Source: Allomyces macrogynus ATCC 38327 (lineage: Eukaryota; Blastocladiomycota; Blastocladiomycetes; Blastocladiales; Blastocladiaceae). Taken from it: a stretch of 64,000 nt of DNA. The notes beneath the pieces are model-generated. The model was not told the origin of the DNA and did no database searches. It was given only the letters and a program-made list of their open reading frames with translations. Shown piece after piece: positions 1 through 10,901 of the stretch (its first letter is position 1; each line of letters starts with the position of its first letter). Made by a program: the position numbers and the translations under genes. The stretch covers positions 726,658 to 790,657 of the forward strand of contig GG745352.1 of NCBI GenBank assembly GCA_000151295.1, written 5' to 3'.

Positions 1-1
1 C

Positions 2-601
2 CTCAACGACGAAGTGGCCGGAATGTTTGGCGCGGGCGGCATGTTTACTGGGGTTGGTGGTCTAGGTATGGAGGTGGACGAAGAAGAAGAGGAAGGGGGC
101 GTGAGTCTGCTGGCCTGCGTCGCTGAAAAGTTGCCGAGCTCTGTCGAGTACCTCGAGTTGATGTTGCCCTACGACAACAAGGCGACCGAGTTTACGGCCA
201 AAGTGCCCTTGGCCACGCGGCAACTCGTCCTTTTCGTCACCAACTGGACGCCGGCTATGCTTGCCCAAGTGCCGATTGCGCCAACGGTCGAGCGCGTCGT
301 TTTGCAGTCCAAGACTGCCGTGGATTTGAGTCTGTTTCTGCGCCGACTTCCTGTGTCGGTCAAGGATCTCGATTTGAGCGGGTTCCCGCTCAACAGCCTG
401 GATGTTGTCATGTCGGTTGCCCAACATTTGCCGCCGTCGCTCGTGTGGCTCTCGCTCAAGAATTGCCGTCTCAACGCGGCCAATGTGGCCCGTTTCGCGG
501 GTCTCTGGCCTGTGGGCTTGAATACATTGGACTTGCGTGGGAATGGGTTTGATACGCCTCCACCTGGCCTTCCGGCGGGGCTTCGTCCAATGCTCAGATA
601 G
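2..601 (+). CDS. Leucine-rich repeat protein, C-terminal part (5' end outside window)
   Basis: The reading frame is open from the first bases of the window and ends with TAG at 599-601, so the gene starts upstream. About 200 residues are visible. An acidic stretch (EVDEEEEEGG) is followed by degenerate leucine-rich repeats of the type LPPSLVWLSLKNCRLN and GLNTLDLRGNGFDTPP. The ending matches the C-terminus of the intact paralogue at 3227-4822, where a last repeat reads RRLDLAGNDFDVRPNGLPQGL. LRR proteins of this kind usually bind other proteins, often as substrate receptors of SCF ubiquitin ligases. An F-box cannot be seen here because the N-terminus is missing. It belongs to the LRR cluster that fills the first 8 kb. 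The family call is firm; the function is unknown. Confidence 0.75.
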   Translation, partial: LNDEVAGMFGAGGMFTGVGGLGMEVDEEEEEGGVSLLACVAEKLPSSVEYLELMLPYDNKATEFTAKVPLATRQLVLFVTNWTPAMLAQVPIAPTVERVVLQSKTAVDLSLFLRRLPVSVKDLDLSGFPLNSLDVVMSVAQHLPPSLVWLSLKNCRLNAANVARFAGLWPVGLNTLDLRGNGFDTPPPGLPAGLRPMLR

Positions 602-909
602 TTCTTTGCTTGGTTTGCCCATCTCTCTGTTGGATACATCTTTTTGGTTTCATTCGTTCTTTCGGTCTTTCAAATTTACCGTCGCGGAGGTCGAGGACGC
701 ACTCATCAGTCATGTTTACGGATTTGCCCACGCAGCATTTCAAAATCGATGCACGTGCAAAGCACCACCATCCACTTCCAAGGAGTGATGGTCTCGCCTC
801 AGTCGTCGCAATTCGCTCTGGCGGCCACACCAATTATTTGAACCAAAAGCAACGACGTTCTCTTGTTGCAGCTCACTTCAAGCATAGCAGCAATCCAGCA
901 CGGACAATC

Positions 910-2539
910 ATGCTTGGAACGCTCCCAACCGAGTTGCTTGACCAAATTGCGCATCATGTCGTGGCTCATGATCCCATCAACGCCAACTCAGTTTGTCCCG
1001 GCCCACGCGATCTTTACACATCGCTGGCGTCTGCCGCCAAGTGCGCCCATCCGCACTCCGCGTGCTCCAAGACAATGTCGCGGTTGTGAAGAGTGTCGTG
1101 GGACCATTGCAGATCAACCAAGGGCGCAATGACTATATCACGATAGCGATTGCAAATGCATGCCATTGCGTTCAAGACCTTGACCGCCCACTGACTCCTG
1201 TGTGTGAGGTTGACATTTTCGCGACCAATAATGGCCCGTCATTGCCCCTTGCCGAGCCAACGAACTCGATCGGCCGCGTGTTGCGCGTTCTCGGGAAAGT
1301 GATTACCACGCTCCAGGTGGGACAGCTGGTTGATGACGCCGACGCTGCCGTTGAGCGGAGCATGCTTACCCTTCCTCGTTGACTGGTGCAAATGCTTCCT
1401 CGACTTGTTTCTCTCCATCTTCATCGTCTCGCATCTGCCAGCGTTACGCAGGCCCTGCTTGCTGCACTCCAGGACCAACTTGTGTCGCTGGTGATTCGAG
1501 CCTCGTGGGATATGCCATGGCTCACTGACTTGACGTTTCCAAACTTGCGCTCCCTCACGTACGGTCCAATGATGACGTGCGCCTTCCCCACGGCCCCACA
1601 TTCACGTGCCTTGTATGTACATTCGCCCGTGGGGTTGACCAGCCTGCGCATGCACATTCAGTTCACGTCCTACATGGCGCATCTCTAAACGTGGTCCATG
1701 GAATACCCAGTCGCGTAACAACCCGGTGAAGGATGGTTGGAAGGCGATTGGGATCGCTTGGACGAAAGTGTGGCTGAGATCACGGGTTGTTTTGAGCGCT
1801 TGCGCTTTGTTCGTGCGCCTCGCGTCCTTATTTCCAGTTGGCAACTCTGTTGTGGCATGTGCCAATGTTGCACGTTGTTGGCTACCGCGATGGGAGTATT
1901 GGCGTGGATAGCGACGTGTTGATGTGGGACCAGCGCCACACCAATTTGACGACGTTGATTTTTTCTCGTGATAGAGCGCCAGACAATGGGTCGCATCTCT
2001 ACGCGTCGGAAATGGTCTCCCTGGCCCAGCTTCAACACTTGACGTATCTCGAATGTGCTGTCGCCGTCAACTCAGCCGGGAACACTGACTGAGGCCAGTC
2101 CTCTCGATTCCGCGCTTCTGGACGCTCCAACTCCTTCCATTGATACCTCACGAGCTGGAACGTTGACGGCGCCAAGGCTCGCTAGCATCCAGGGGCAATT
2201 CGCGTCACTTGGCACCGTTTTCCCGGTGCTCGCTACGGCCAAGTGTTCGGTCCTCTTCTTCAACCTGCTTGCGCACGCGACGCTCCCGCAGTTGCGTTGC
2301 GCATCGCCCATGTCGATGTGGTGCATGGGATTTGGTCGCAGTGCGAGCACGAGATTACGCTTCCGACACTGCCGGGACTGCGCGTGCCGCAGTTTGATGC
2401 CGATGTGGCGGGCAAGATCGACCAGCGCACATGGACGGTTTCGGGCATGAATTCGTGGCCCACGACGATCCCGCGACTTGAGCGACTTGTCAACAAGGCG
2501 TGCTCCGCTGTCGCCTTCCCTCACGATTTGCCAGAGTAG
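910..2539 (+). pseudogene. Decayed F-box/LRR gene
   Basis: An F-box-like start (MLGTLPTELLDQIAHHV) begins at 910. The frame then breaks near 1029, and the expected continuation (VCRQVRPSALRVLQDNVAVV) lies one frame over. That second frame is interrupted by TGA at 1380-1382 and resumes as LVQMLPRLVSLHLHRLA. Later LRR-like pieces lie in different frames at about 1838-2092 and 2243-2539. No GTACGT-type intron explains the breaks near 1029 and 1380. The simplest reading is a pseudogene with at least one frameshift and one nonsense codon. It looks like a different subfamily from the intact copy at 3227-4822. A spliced functional gene or sequence error is possible but less likely. Confidence 0.55.
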
Positions 2540-2583
2540 GGTCATCAATTCGATGTAAATCTGTGATGGTCTCTTTCATAACG

Positions 2584-2885
2584 GGGCGAGGGATCGTTGT
2601 GCTCCTGGACCGTTTGCCGCCCTCACTCAAGCATATTGAGCTCCGTGATTGGATCCTCGGCGGCACAGAGGCCGTGCTCAAGCTCGCATCGTGTGTATTT
2701 TCGCGCCTCAAGTCGCTTTGCAGTTACTCGTGTGGGCTCATTGAAGCGGATCTCGGCGTGATGGTTGGAAACTACCGCAGACATTGCAGCGGCTCGATTT
2801 GTCTGGCAACGACATCAAGGTGATGCCTGGGAAGTTGCCACAGGGTCTCGGCCCTGCCGGCTCACTGTCGCTGCTGGTGGTAAAT
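2584..2885 (+). pseudogene. LRR C-terminal fragment with frameshift
   Basis: This fragment reads VVLLDRLPPSLKHIELRDW and then continues through a repeat ending KLASCVFSRLKSL. It matches the C-terminal repeats of the intact gene at about 4500-4745 almost residue for residue. Near 2772-2780 a single-base change in frame destroys the last repeat. Shifted by one base, the sequence resumes as PQTLQRLDLSGNDIKVMPGKLPQGL, the expected family ending. No F-box or central region precedes it, so this is a truncated and frameshifted relic of the same subfamily as 3227-4822. Confidence 0.65.
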
Positions 2886-3226
2886 AGAAACACAGGATCT
2901 CGGCTCTAGTCTTGCTGTGTCGAGGCAACCCGCGAAAGACCAAAGAAAGAAGAACTGAGCGTGGATATCGAAGCAGCTGAGTCGCAATGATGTTCCTCAA
3001 GATGCAAACTAGAGTTGGCTCATGGTCAGAGGAGCTTCCACGACCAGTCGGCTCACGTGATGAAGTTCAATCAATTTGTTGCCACCTGTCGCTTCATCAT
3101 ATCTGTTCTTGCCGTGCAAGGTTTGCCGACGAGTCTTCCCCAACTCAACAGCATTTTCACTACCAGCATCCTGTTCGCCGCCGGTCCGGAGCAAGCCCAA
3201 CCACGCTGCCAGCATTCTGCTGCAAC

Positions 3227-4822
3227 ATGCTCACAAGCTTACCTTACCACGTCCTGTACCGCATCGCTGAGCTTCTTGCAGCGCCCGTTTCTCAGAACCG
3301 CAATGCCAAGCCGACGTCCTTGAATCTCGCTCTCGCTGCACCAGTCTTTTACGTGCCATGCATGCGCGCAGCCATTCGGTTGGCTGAAGCGAGTCCAACC
3401 AACCATACCACCTTTGTGGGTTCTGATAGTATCGATGCAGACAGTTGGTCAGAATGGATTCCTGGCGACATTGTTGTGACTGGCTTCGACGACGATGGAC
3501 ACGCAGTGGACGAGATCAATTGGTATCTGGTCCTATTGCCTAGGCGTCAGGACCGGACATTTTTACCGTATCCAAACGTGAACGCACAGGATGGGGACGT
3601 GGAGGAGGACGAGAATTCCGACTATGGGAGTAATAGCTGCAACGACTTGATTGCCAACGACCGCAACGTGGCGGGTGGCTCTATCGGACTTGCAAACCAG
3701 GATAGTTGCGCACTAGGACGCATCCACACTGGAAGCGATATTTCTCGTCGCTGGTCTCTCTTGAGGGTGCCTCATACCCAGATTTGTCGTTATGAGGTCG
3801 TGCAGGATTACGGATACCCGATTCCATCATTGTGCAAGTCCTTGATGGTCTATGGCACCACGCCCGCCGTCCATCTCCCTGCCTCAGTTGTTGAGCTCAT
3901 TTTGATTGAACCTGAAGTTCCAGACGTTGCAGATGCGTCGTTCATGTTTTCCCAGTTACCTTGCAATGTGCAACATCTGCTTTTGTTCAGCGTGTTCAAC
4001 GGAAATGCGGCCATTGTGTGGGGCGAGTTGTTTGCAAACTTTCCACCAACACTGCGACGGCTGCACTTGGCCAATGATGGCGCTGGCAGCATCGGAGAGC
4101 CCACGCGTTCGGCCCTTGCAGCATTGCTGCGGCGGTCTCCTGGCCTGCGCGAGTTTAAACTCGAATGGTTTACCTCTTGTGGTCTCGACGCGATTGTTGC
4201 TGCACTTCCTCGAACTGGCCTCCAGCGCCTGTCGTTTGAAATCACGGGTGCACTCTCTGCAGATGAGTTGGCGCGGATCGCATCGTGTTTGCCAGCCGAA
4301 GTCGATCGACTCCAACTCCAGCTCCATTTCTATTCGCAGCCCGAACACGGCGCTCGCTCGTTTGGTGAACATTTTTCGATTACCGTACACGACCTGGATC
4401 TGGCATTTGATGGTGCTGCGTCGTCGGCGTGCCGCTATATGCAACTCTCTGGGCGTCTGCAGCGCCTCAAGCTCACATCCCAAGGGCTAGGAGATGTACC
4501 AGCTCTCATTGCGCTCCTAGGCCGGTTGCCACCTTCGCTCGAATATCTGGAGTTAATTTTCTGGCCCCTTGGCGGCACATCGGCTCTGCCCAAGCTCGCG
4601 TCGTGCGTGCTGCCCCGACTGAAATCCCTGCGGCTCGTCTCTTGTGGGCTCAAGGCTCACGACTTCGACGTGATGATCGGAAAGTGGCCGCCGACGCTGC
4701 GGCGGCTTGATTTGGCCGGCAACGACTTTGATGTGAGGCCGAATGGGCTGCCTCAGGGTCTATCCAAGCTTATTTGTGATGTTTGGGGCGAGGTGCCGCT
4801 CAGTGGTTACCAGGTGATGTAG
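3227..4822 (+). CDS. F-box-like leucine-rich repeat protein (intact copy)
   Basis: This is an intronless frame of 531 codons. I chose ATG 3227 because the F-box-like motif (SLPYHVLYRIAELLAAPV) starts there, and decayed relatives begin their homology at the same place. The frame itself is open from 2987. Next comes LNLALAAPVFYVPCMRAAIR, which is conserved in the decayed copies at 5.1 kb and 7.2 kb (minus strand). An acidic, poorly conserved middle (about residues 115-150) precedes eight or more irregular LRRs from about residue 215 to the end, for example LPPSLEYLELIFWPLGG and TLRRLDLAGNDFDV. F-box/LRR proteins usually recruit substrates to SCF ubiquitin ligases; that role is inference. It is flanked on both sides by broken copies, as expected for a rapidly duplicating family. 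Confidence is high for coding, moderate for the F-box. Confidence 0.8.
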   Translation: MLTSLPYHVLYRIAELLAAPVSQNRNAKPTSLNLALAAPVFYVPCMRAAIRLAEASPTNHTTFVGSDSIDADSWSEWIPGDIVVTGFDDDGHAVDEINWYLVLLPRRQDRTFLPYPNVNAQDGDVEEDENSDYGSNSCNDLIANDRNVAGGSIGLANQDSCALGRIHTGSDISRRWSLLRVPHTQICRYEVVQDYGYPIPSLCKSLMVYGTTPAVHLPASVVELILIEPEVPDVADASFMFSQLPCNVQHLLLFSVFNGNAAIVWGELFANFPPTLRRLHLANDGAGSIGEPTRSALAALLRRSPGLREFKLEWFTSCGLDAIVAALPRTGLQRLSFEITGALSADELARIASCLPAEVDRLQLQLHFYSQPEHGARSFGEHFSITVHDLDLAFDGAASSACRYMQLSGRLQRLKLTSQGLGDVPALIALLGRLPPSLEYLELIFWPLGGTSALPKLASCVLPRLKSLRLVSCGLKAHDFDVMIGKWPPTLRRLDLAGNDFDVRPNGLPQGLSKLICDVWGEVPLSGYQVM

Positions 4823-5079
4823 AGCAATGAAGCCGCAATGTTGTGTTGAGAAATAGTGATCGGGTGGAAAATACATTTTACTGCATGATTCCGCAGTCGA
4901 TTGTAGGTAACATCCTCTGTTGATGTCGCGGCAGTGACTGGGCTGAAGGCACAGGTTTTCAGAAGCGAAGCTGCCGACCGCGAGGGGTGCCAGGGCGGCG
5001 TGTATTGATTCGTGTCGACCTTGCTGGATCCCGCCATTCTGTAAGTACCTCGATATCATTTGTCACTTAACAGAAACCC

Positions 5080-5822
5080 ATCGAGCCGGCACTTTTGAAT
5101 CTTGCCCTCGCCGTGCCAAGCTGTTACGCGCCGTGCTTGCATGTTGCGATTCGCTCTACGCAAGTTACAGCAAACAAATATGTCACGTTTGTTGGTTCCG
5201 ACAGTGTTGACTTTCGCTGCTCGAGTCCAAGACCTGGTGTACTCGTCGACACGGGATTCGGTGGCCACGGACACTTGTCCGGCGTCCTGACCGCACTTTC
5301 GTGTCGCAATCGAGTCTTAGCGCAGACTATTTGGGCGCTGACTCTTGTCCCGCAGCCGGGGGCGACCGTGTGGATTCTGCTCGCGCAATCCCGCCAAATG
5401 ATGGTCGACGCGCAATTTCCCGACGGTGGAGCTTGCTGCCGGTGCTTGTCGCGCAATTTGGCCGATGCAAGTTGGGTGATTGAGAACGTCGCCGTTTTAC
5501 AATCCCGCTGTTCTGCAAGAGCTTGGACGTGGCTTGCACGATCTTGGGCCGATTATTGAACTCGCTCGAGCACCTTGAACTGATTCATTGCCCTTTCGGT
5601 GGAACTCTGGCCATGGCCACGCTCGCGTCCTGTGCGCTGCCACAGCTGAAATTGCTTCGTCTCAACTCGTGCAAGCTCGTATCGGCTGACCTCGCCGTAA
5701 TGGCAAGCAAGTGGCCGCCCGCGTTACAAACGCTCGATTTGACCTACAACTACTTTGAGACGGAGCCGGAGGGATTGTCACAAAGTGTTGCCAAGCTGTT
5801 GAGCTACATTCGCGGCAAGTAA
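5080..5822 (+). pseudogene. LRR gene copy with internal deletion
   Basis: The N-terminal homology block (LNLALAVPSCYAPCLHVAIR, then VTFVGSDSVD) is the counterpart of residues 25-65 of the intact copy at 3227. After a short unrelated stretch, the sequence jumps to the C-terminal repeats in another frame (5523-5822): LEHLELIHCPFGGTLAMATL and then LQTLDLTYNYFETEPEGLS, ending in TAA at 5820-5822. Roughly 1 kb of the middle, including most LRRs, is missing. The F-box start is not recognisable upstream. The two halves cannot be read as one protein without a frame change, so this is called a pseudogene. A short spliced product is conceivable but not supported. Confidence 0.6.
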
Positions 5823-6377
5823 CCGCTCAGCAAACAATGGCGTTGGGCATGGCAGGCCGTTCTGATTAAGTGGGACTCGCGCTGTTGTTTGATTCTCAGT
5901 GAGGGGCTATGGTCGGGTGGAGAAGCGAGGTGAACTCGGTTGCGATTGATTGACTTGGTTTCTGGTCGAAAAATGTTATGTGGTTGCATGGGATCTCTTT
6001 TCACTTTCCACCCCTGGTTGTCCTTGGCTGCTGACCGCCGCTGGGCGCTGGGCCTTTCACTCTCCAGATAAACAGATGCAATCTGCCATCTCAAGCGTTC
6101 ATCCAATCACAGCTGCGAAAGATGAAGGCGAGATGAGAGGTGTGAGCGGGAGAACAGGGATCCTTCGTGAGAAAGTGAAAGTCGGCCAAGCAACGTAACA
6201 TGGCATGGCAACGTGTCACAGGACCGTTTTGCCAGTTGCATGACCTCACTTCCATGTCTCATTCTCCCCCCACATCGGATCGCCAACCACGTCACCAAAA
6301 GAGCCAAAAGGCGCTAGAGGGATGGTGCAAACGGGAGTGGGTCCAGGGCGCGCATTGCAAGAACATCAGCCGTGATC

Positions 6378-7347
6378 TCATTGGTCGCTAGTGGCAGTCG
6401 GAAGAGGATAATCGGAGAACAAGACAAGAGCGTTGACAGAAATGGGAAGGCTGGCCACTCGCCAGGCGACCCTGGCCTGATGATCGCTCGCCATTTCGTC
6501 GTGCGTGCTCATAACCAAGTACAGGTGCCCGAATCCGGTGCGAGGAAGAGCAGCAAACCCAATGATGCTGCGGTATGAAATGGCGCCGAGGTACAAGGTT
6601 GTCAGGCCCAGGAGCTGGCGTACATGCATTACAGCCATTTCCAAAGCGTGAATACCCAAATCGGCAATCTTGAGCGACGTGAGCGTGGTTGGGACAAGCG
6701 CAAAGAGAGCCTTCGATACCGCGACGGTCTTCTAGCGGTTCATGGCCAGGGAAGGGTGAAGCCGAACGGTGAAGTCACAGAGACGTGGAAGAATGATTGT
6801 CACGTCTGCAGATGATTGGGTGAGCGAAGCGTCGCAAATACGGCCCAAAACCAGCTCGCCAATCAACCGAGGGAAATTGAGTCGATTGAGAGGAACCGGA
6901 TTGCCAATCCGCTGCTCTGCACATCATGGTGGAATGTCAACTCTTGCCCAGTCACGCTTTGGGTAAGCACAGCAGAACCGAAGCTATTTCTCAGGGACTC
7001 TTATTAACAGCGACCATTTCCAAGACGACAATATGATGTCGCTGTCGTTTTGCGGTAAAGGCACCTGGGTCCAGTCGGCTGCACGCGGAAGCAAGACCAG
7101 ATGCCATTCTGGCCGTCCTGATGGTCCCAATCTGGTCAAGGGAAATATTCGCAGCATCAGGCACACCGACGTGAAATGGGATCATGTTGGATGTCTCAGA
7201 GAAAACGCTGCCATTCTTGTTGGTGCGGATTGCGATGCGGAGGCATGGCGCATAGCATGCAGGCGAAACAAAAGCTAGATGAAGCACTGCGCGTCGGTCG
7301 TGGCGGATAAGAAACTTGGCCATGTGCTCCAAAACATGTTGCGGCAC
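6378..7347 (-). pseudogene. Minus-strand F-box-like/LRR relic
   Basis: Read on the minus strand from 7347, it begins with PQHVLEHMAKFLIRHDRRAV, then LHLAFVSPACYAPCLRIAIR, clearly the same N-terminal block as the intact plus-strand gene. This frame stops at 6991. LRR-type sequence resumes one frame over (NPVPLNRLNFPRLIGELVLG), is cut by a TAG at 6734-6732, and continues as TTLTSLKIADLGIHALEM and LLGLTTLYLGAISYR to 6378. At least one frameshift and one nonsense codon make it a pseudogene. Its orientation is opposite to the copies at 1-5.8 kb. Confidence 0.6.
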
Positions 7348-7599
7348 GTTGTCGAGGTTAGTGAGGTTATTCTAAGTCGTTGTACTCATGATACGGCAGA
7401 GGGAGCTAGAGGGTGGGTCATGACTTGCGACCTGTCTTCAGATTTGTTGTCACCTCAGAGCGTCCAGTCTGACAGCTGGCTTGACTGGACGTAAAATCTG
7501 GTGCTGCGTAAAAGGGAATGCTTTGCAGGGGCTTGTCTTGGAAACTGCCTCGAAGTAAAGCAACACGATCTGGTGGTTGATGACATACCAACGCCTTGG

Positions 7600-8118
7600 T
7601 TAGGCAGGCTGATTCACGCCAGGAGAGTTGGGTCCGCCTGGCGGCAGTGGAAGCGACAAAACTAGACGCTTTCTTATGTCTTGAAGGGATGGCATCAATC
7701 CCTTCAGGAGCCATGAAATTATGTTTCTCAAGTGCGCGAACGAGGAAGTGAAAGAAATCGAGAAATTGCTTGTACTGAACCCAGCCAGCATCAGAGGATG
7801 AACAAAATGGGCCCACAACTGGGCCGCAGTGTCGTAAGGCAGCCTTTCCAAGTCTTCCAAAACCTGCAGGCGCTGTCGGCCTGGGAGCCGCACACGGATG
7901 TGCTCAATTATGATCCGGGCCACATCAGCAACACAACAGCTTTCATTAAAAAGCGGGTCAAATACTCGCAACGACGTTGGGAGAGCCTCGAACCAGGCCA
8001 AGAGAGTCGCATCACCACCAAGACAATCCATAGTATCATCAAGAGGACCAATGGTAATCTTGCGAATTCCGGCCGGTATCGTTGCCAGTTTGGCACGTTG
8101 AACCTTGGGAAGCCACAC
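7600..8118 (-). pseudogene. Possible LRR-family fragment, minus strand
   Basis: A 172-codon frame has spaced hydrophobic segments such as IPAGIRKITIGPLDDTMDCL and LPTSLRVFDPLFNES. These resemble the degenerate LRRs of the neighbouring family, especially the 'LP..LR.F' rhythm. No F-box precedes it and no intact gene can be assembled with the relic at 6378-7347. It may be the middle of another decayed copy. The call rests on pattern only; a random open frame cannot be excluded. Confidence 0.35.
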
Positions 8119-8313
8119 GCATGTCGCTGAGTGTTGGTGTTGGGCTGTTAGAGGTGGTCGTCATGGCGGTCTTCGACCTGCGGGATTCTGTTCCACTGCA
8201 CTCCTTCCCCTGGCCATGCTGAACCGACACTCTATTTACAAAGACCTTTTCACGATGACCAGCAACGAATCGAAATGTACCGAGACAACATCAGGCTGCA
8301 GCCCAAGACCACA

Positions 8314-10779
8314 CTAATACTTTTTGGCCTTGGTCTTGGAGAACCGCACTTTCTCCTTGGCCACCGGCTCGGCCGGCGCGCCTTCGACCACCTTCTTCTT
8401 CTTCTTCTTGGGCGCTTTCGACAGCACTTTCACCGCGTCGGTCACCGACTCGCGCCGCACGAGCTGCCCGTCCTGGACCAAGTAGACGGTCCCCTTCTTG
8501 GAGTCCTCATCGTCCTCGTCGGTATCACTCTCCGACGCGTCCTCATTGCCGTAATCCGCGAGCTCGTCTTTTTCACCGACCAACCGCCGCACAAACCACT
8601 GGTCGTGCGAGACGGCGAGGACCGCGCCGGGGAACGCGCGCAGTGCGCGCGCGAGGGCTTCGATACTCGCGAGATCCTAGAATCGCTCCCGCTCATCAGT
8701 TCCCCGGTTCACCACACTGCGCACCCCATCCCCAAAACGTACCAAATGATTCGTGACCTCATCTAAAACATACACCTGCGGCCCGCCGAGCCCCGCGCGC
8801 GCCAGCGCCAACTTCACCAGCTGCCCGCCACTCAAATGCGCGGCAGGTACATGCCCGACATGCCCGATTCCAAACGCGCCGAGCTGCGCGTGCCAATCGA
8901 CATTCGCCGTCGGCAGCCCTTGCTCGCGCGCCCACGTTTCCAAAAGCCGCACGGGCGTCGCCGCCTGCACGGCCGGGTCGGCGAGCAACTCGGCGACGTG
9001 CGCCTGCGAGACGTATCCGACGCGCACGCCCGGTTCCCGGGCGATTCCAGATGCGGTGAGGGTTCCAACAAGAAGCTTGACGAGGGTCGATTTGCCCGCA
9101 CCGTTTGCACCAAGCACGGCGACGCGGTCGTGTGGCGCGAGGGCGAGCGTGACGTCGCGCAGGACCGGCGCCGTGGTTCCGGGGTAGGTGAACGTCAAGT
9201 TATCCACGCGCAAGAGCACCCGTCCGGAATCGGCCGCCCGGTGCGCGGCGGGCACGGGCACCTTGAACGCGACTTTCGGCTCGGGCTTGTCGAGCACGAC
9301 CGGCGGGCGGTAATCAAAGTGGTACCCGGCGCGGTACGACACCTTGAACCGTTTCCCGTCGGCCGTCTTTTCCATGCCGAGTTTCTCGATGCGTTTGGCC
9401 CGCGACGCGGCTTGCAGCAATGCCTTGTCAGACCCCGTGGATCGCGCGTGCGCGACGTTACGCTGGATCTGGGCTTGCAGTTGGGCCCGGCGTTTTTCGA
9501 TCGCGCCGTGTTGCCGGAGTTTCGAGCGTTGGGTCTCGCGCTGCACGCGCTCGTACGTGGAGAGGGTGCCGTCAAAGTAGGTCAGAGTCTTGTCGCGCAA
9601 CACGATCAGTTCGTGCGCGACGGATTCGATCAGGTGGCGGTCGTGTGAGATAAGGACGACGGTTTGCGGCAGCGATTGAAGGTACTGCTGGAGCCTACGA
9701 CATTGATTTCGCGCACATGAGTTTCGTTGCGTTGAGACGACTGGAGGTGAGGAAAGAAGGGCACGAACCAAATGATCGCCGGCAAATCGAGATTGTTGCT
9801 GACTTCGTCGCAAATCAAGATATCCGACGGCAAGAACAGCGACCGCGCCAAGCTCGCGCGCATCTGCCACCCGCCCGAGAGGTCGGCGACACGCTGTGCG
9901 AGCCGCATGTCGTCGAACCCGAGCCCGCGAAGGACCGAGTCGGCGAGTTGCCGGCGCTCTTCCTCGTCGTACTAGTCATGGGAACAGAACGTCAGCCGAG
10001 GTCTTGTCGAACACCGCATCAAGCACCCCAAGCGTACGTACCAAGTTGATCTCCTCGTACAACTCCTCGAGCAACCGATGCGCGTCCATGTCATCCACGG
10101 CCACCTCGTCCACGTCCTGCGCCAACGCATCCACGTCCGCCTCCGCCGCCAACAAGTCATTCCGCGCGGCCAGTCCACGCGCACCGGACCGATGATCTGC
10201 GATCCGCTGCGCTTCCGTCAATGCCTTGCGCGCCCTGCGCATCTGAATCGCGCGCACAACCTCGGCCTCGGTCCCGTCCTGCACCGCCGCCTCCAATGCA
10301 TCCACGTCGGCACACAATGTCGCATAATGCGTGTCGGCATCCAACAGGTACTGTAAGGGAGTCTGGTCGGACTCGACCATGGCGCGGTCCGGGTGCTGGT
10401 CGATCATGACGACGGCGAGGTTGGTCGGGAACCCGACGAGCGTGCGCGTTGCGATGGCGCGCATGAGCGTGGATTTGCCGGTGCCGTTGCGCCCAAGGAG
10501 CGCATAGTGGCGGCCCAAGCGGAGGACGAGGCGCGTGTCGACGAGGAGGTCGCTGCGGTCGACGGTCAAGTGCACGCCGTCGAGGAGAACGTCGCGCGGG
10601 TCGGTGTCGATTGACTCGGTGTGGAACCGCGACACTTGCGAGGTGGCGACGACGCGCGGGCCGGCACCGTCAGAATGACCGGAGGATGACGAGCTGGCGG
10701 ACGCGGAGGCGGTCGCAGCGGTGGACGATGCGGCCGTGGTCTTGGCCGAGGCCGACTTCTTGTTGCGGCGTGGCGGCAT
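8314..10779 (-). CDS. ABC-F family ATPase (twin ATP-binding cassettes, no membrane domain)
   Basis: Four exons on the minus strand (10779-10042, 9971-9769, 9694-8743, 8676-8314) give a 751-residue protein. Introns of 70, 74 and 66 nt use GTACGT, GTTCGT and GTACGT donors and TAG acceptors. A Ser/Ala/Lys-rich N-terminus precedes cassette 1, with Walker A GRNGTGKST at about 95-103 and signature LSGGW. The ABC-F linker follows. Cassette 2 has Walker A GANGAGKST and signature LSGGQ. The switch histidines lie in ISHDRH and VSHDQW, and the C-terminus is lysine-rich. Splicing of exons 2 and 3 restores IIWLQQYL, typical of the family. ABC-F proteins act in the cytosol on ribosomes (Gcn20, Arb1, New1). 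The length matches Gcn20, but I cannot assign an orthologue. Both Walker B loops read DEV(S/T)N.LD rather than the usual DEPTNHLD. Confidence 0.85.
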
Positions 10780-10882
10780 GGTGGTGGCGAAGAGTCGTGC
10801 AGGGTGTCAAAGTGCGACTGGCCAGTCTTGCAGCGTGTTCTTCTGTTTCTTGGAATGATTTCCTGCACGTATCCCAGCTGGC

Positions 10883-10901
10883 GGGGGGGGGGGGGGGGGG
10901 G
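10883..10901 (+). repeat. G19 homopolymer
   Basis: A run of 19 G lies in the short region between the divergent ABC-F gene (starts 10779, minus) and RPT3 (starts 11484, plus). It is a simple repeat and can form a G-quadruplex in principle. Its exact length is likely to be variable or uncertain in the assembly. Confidence 0.9.
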
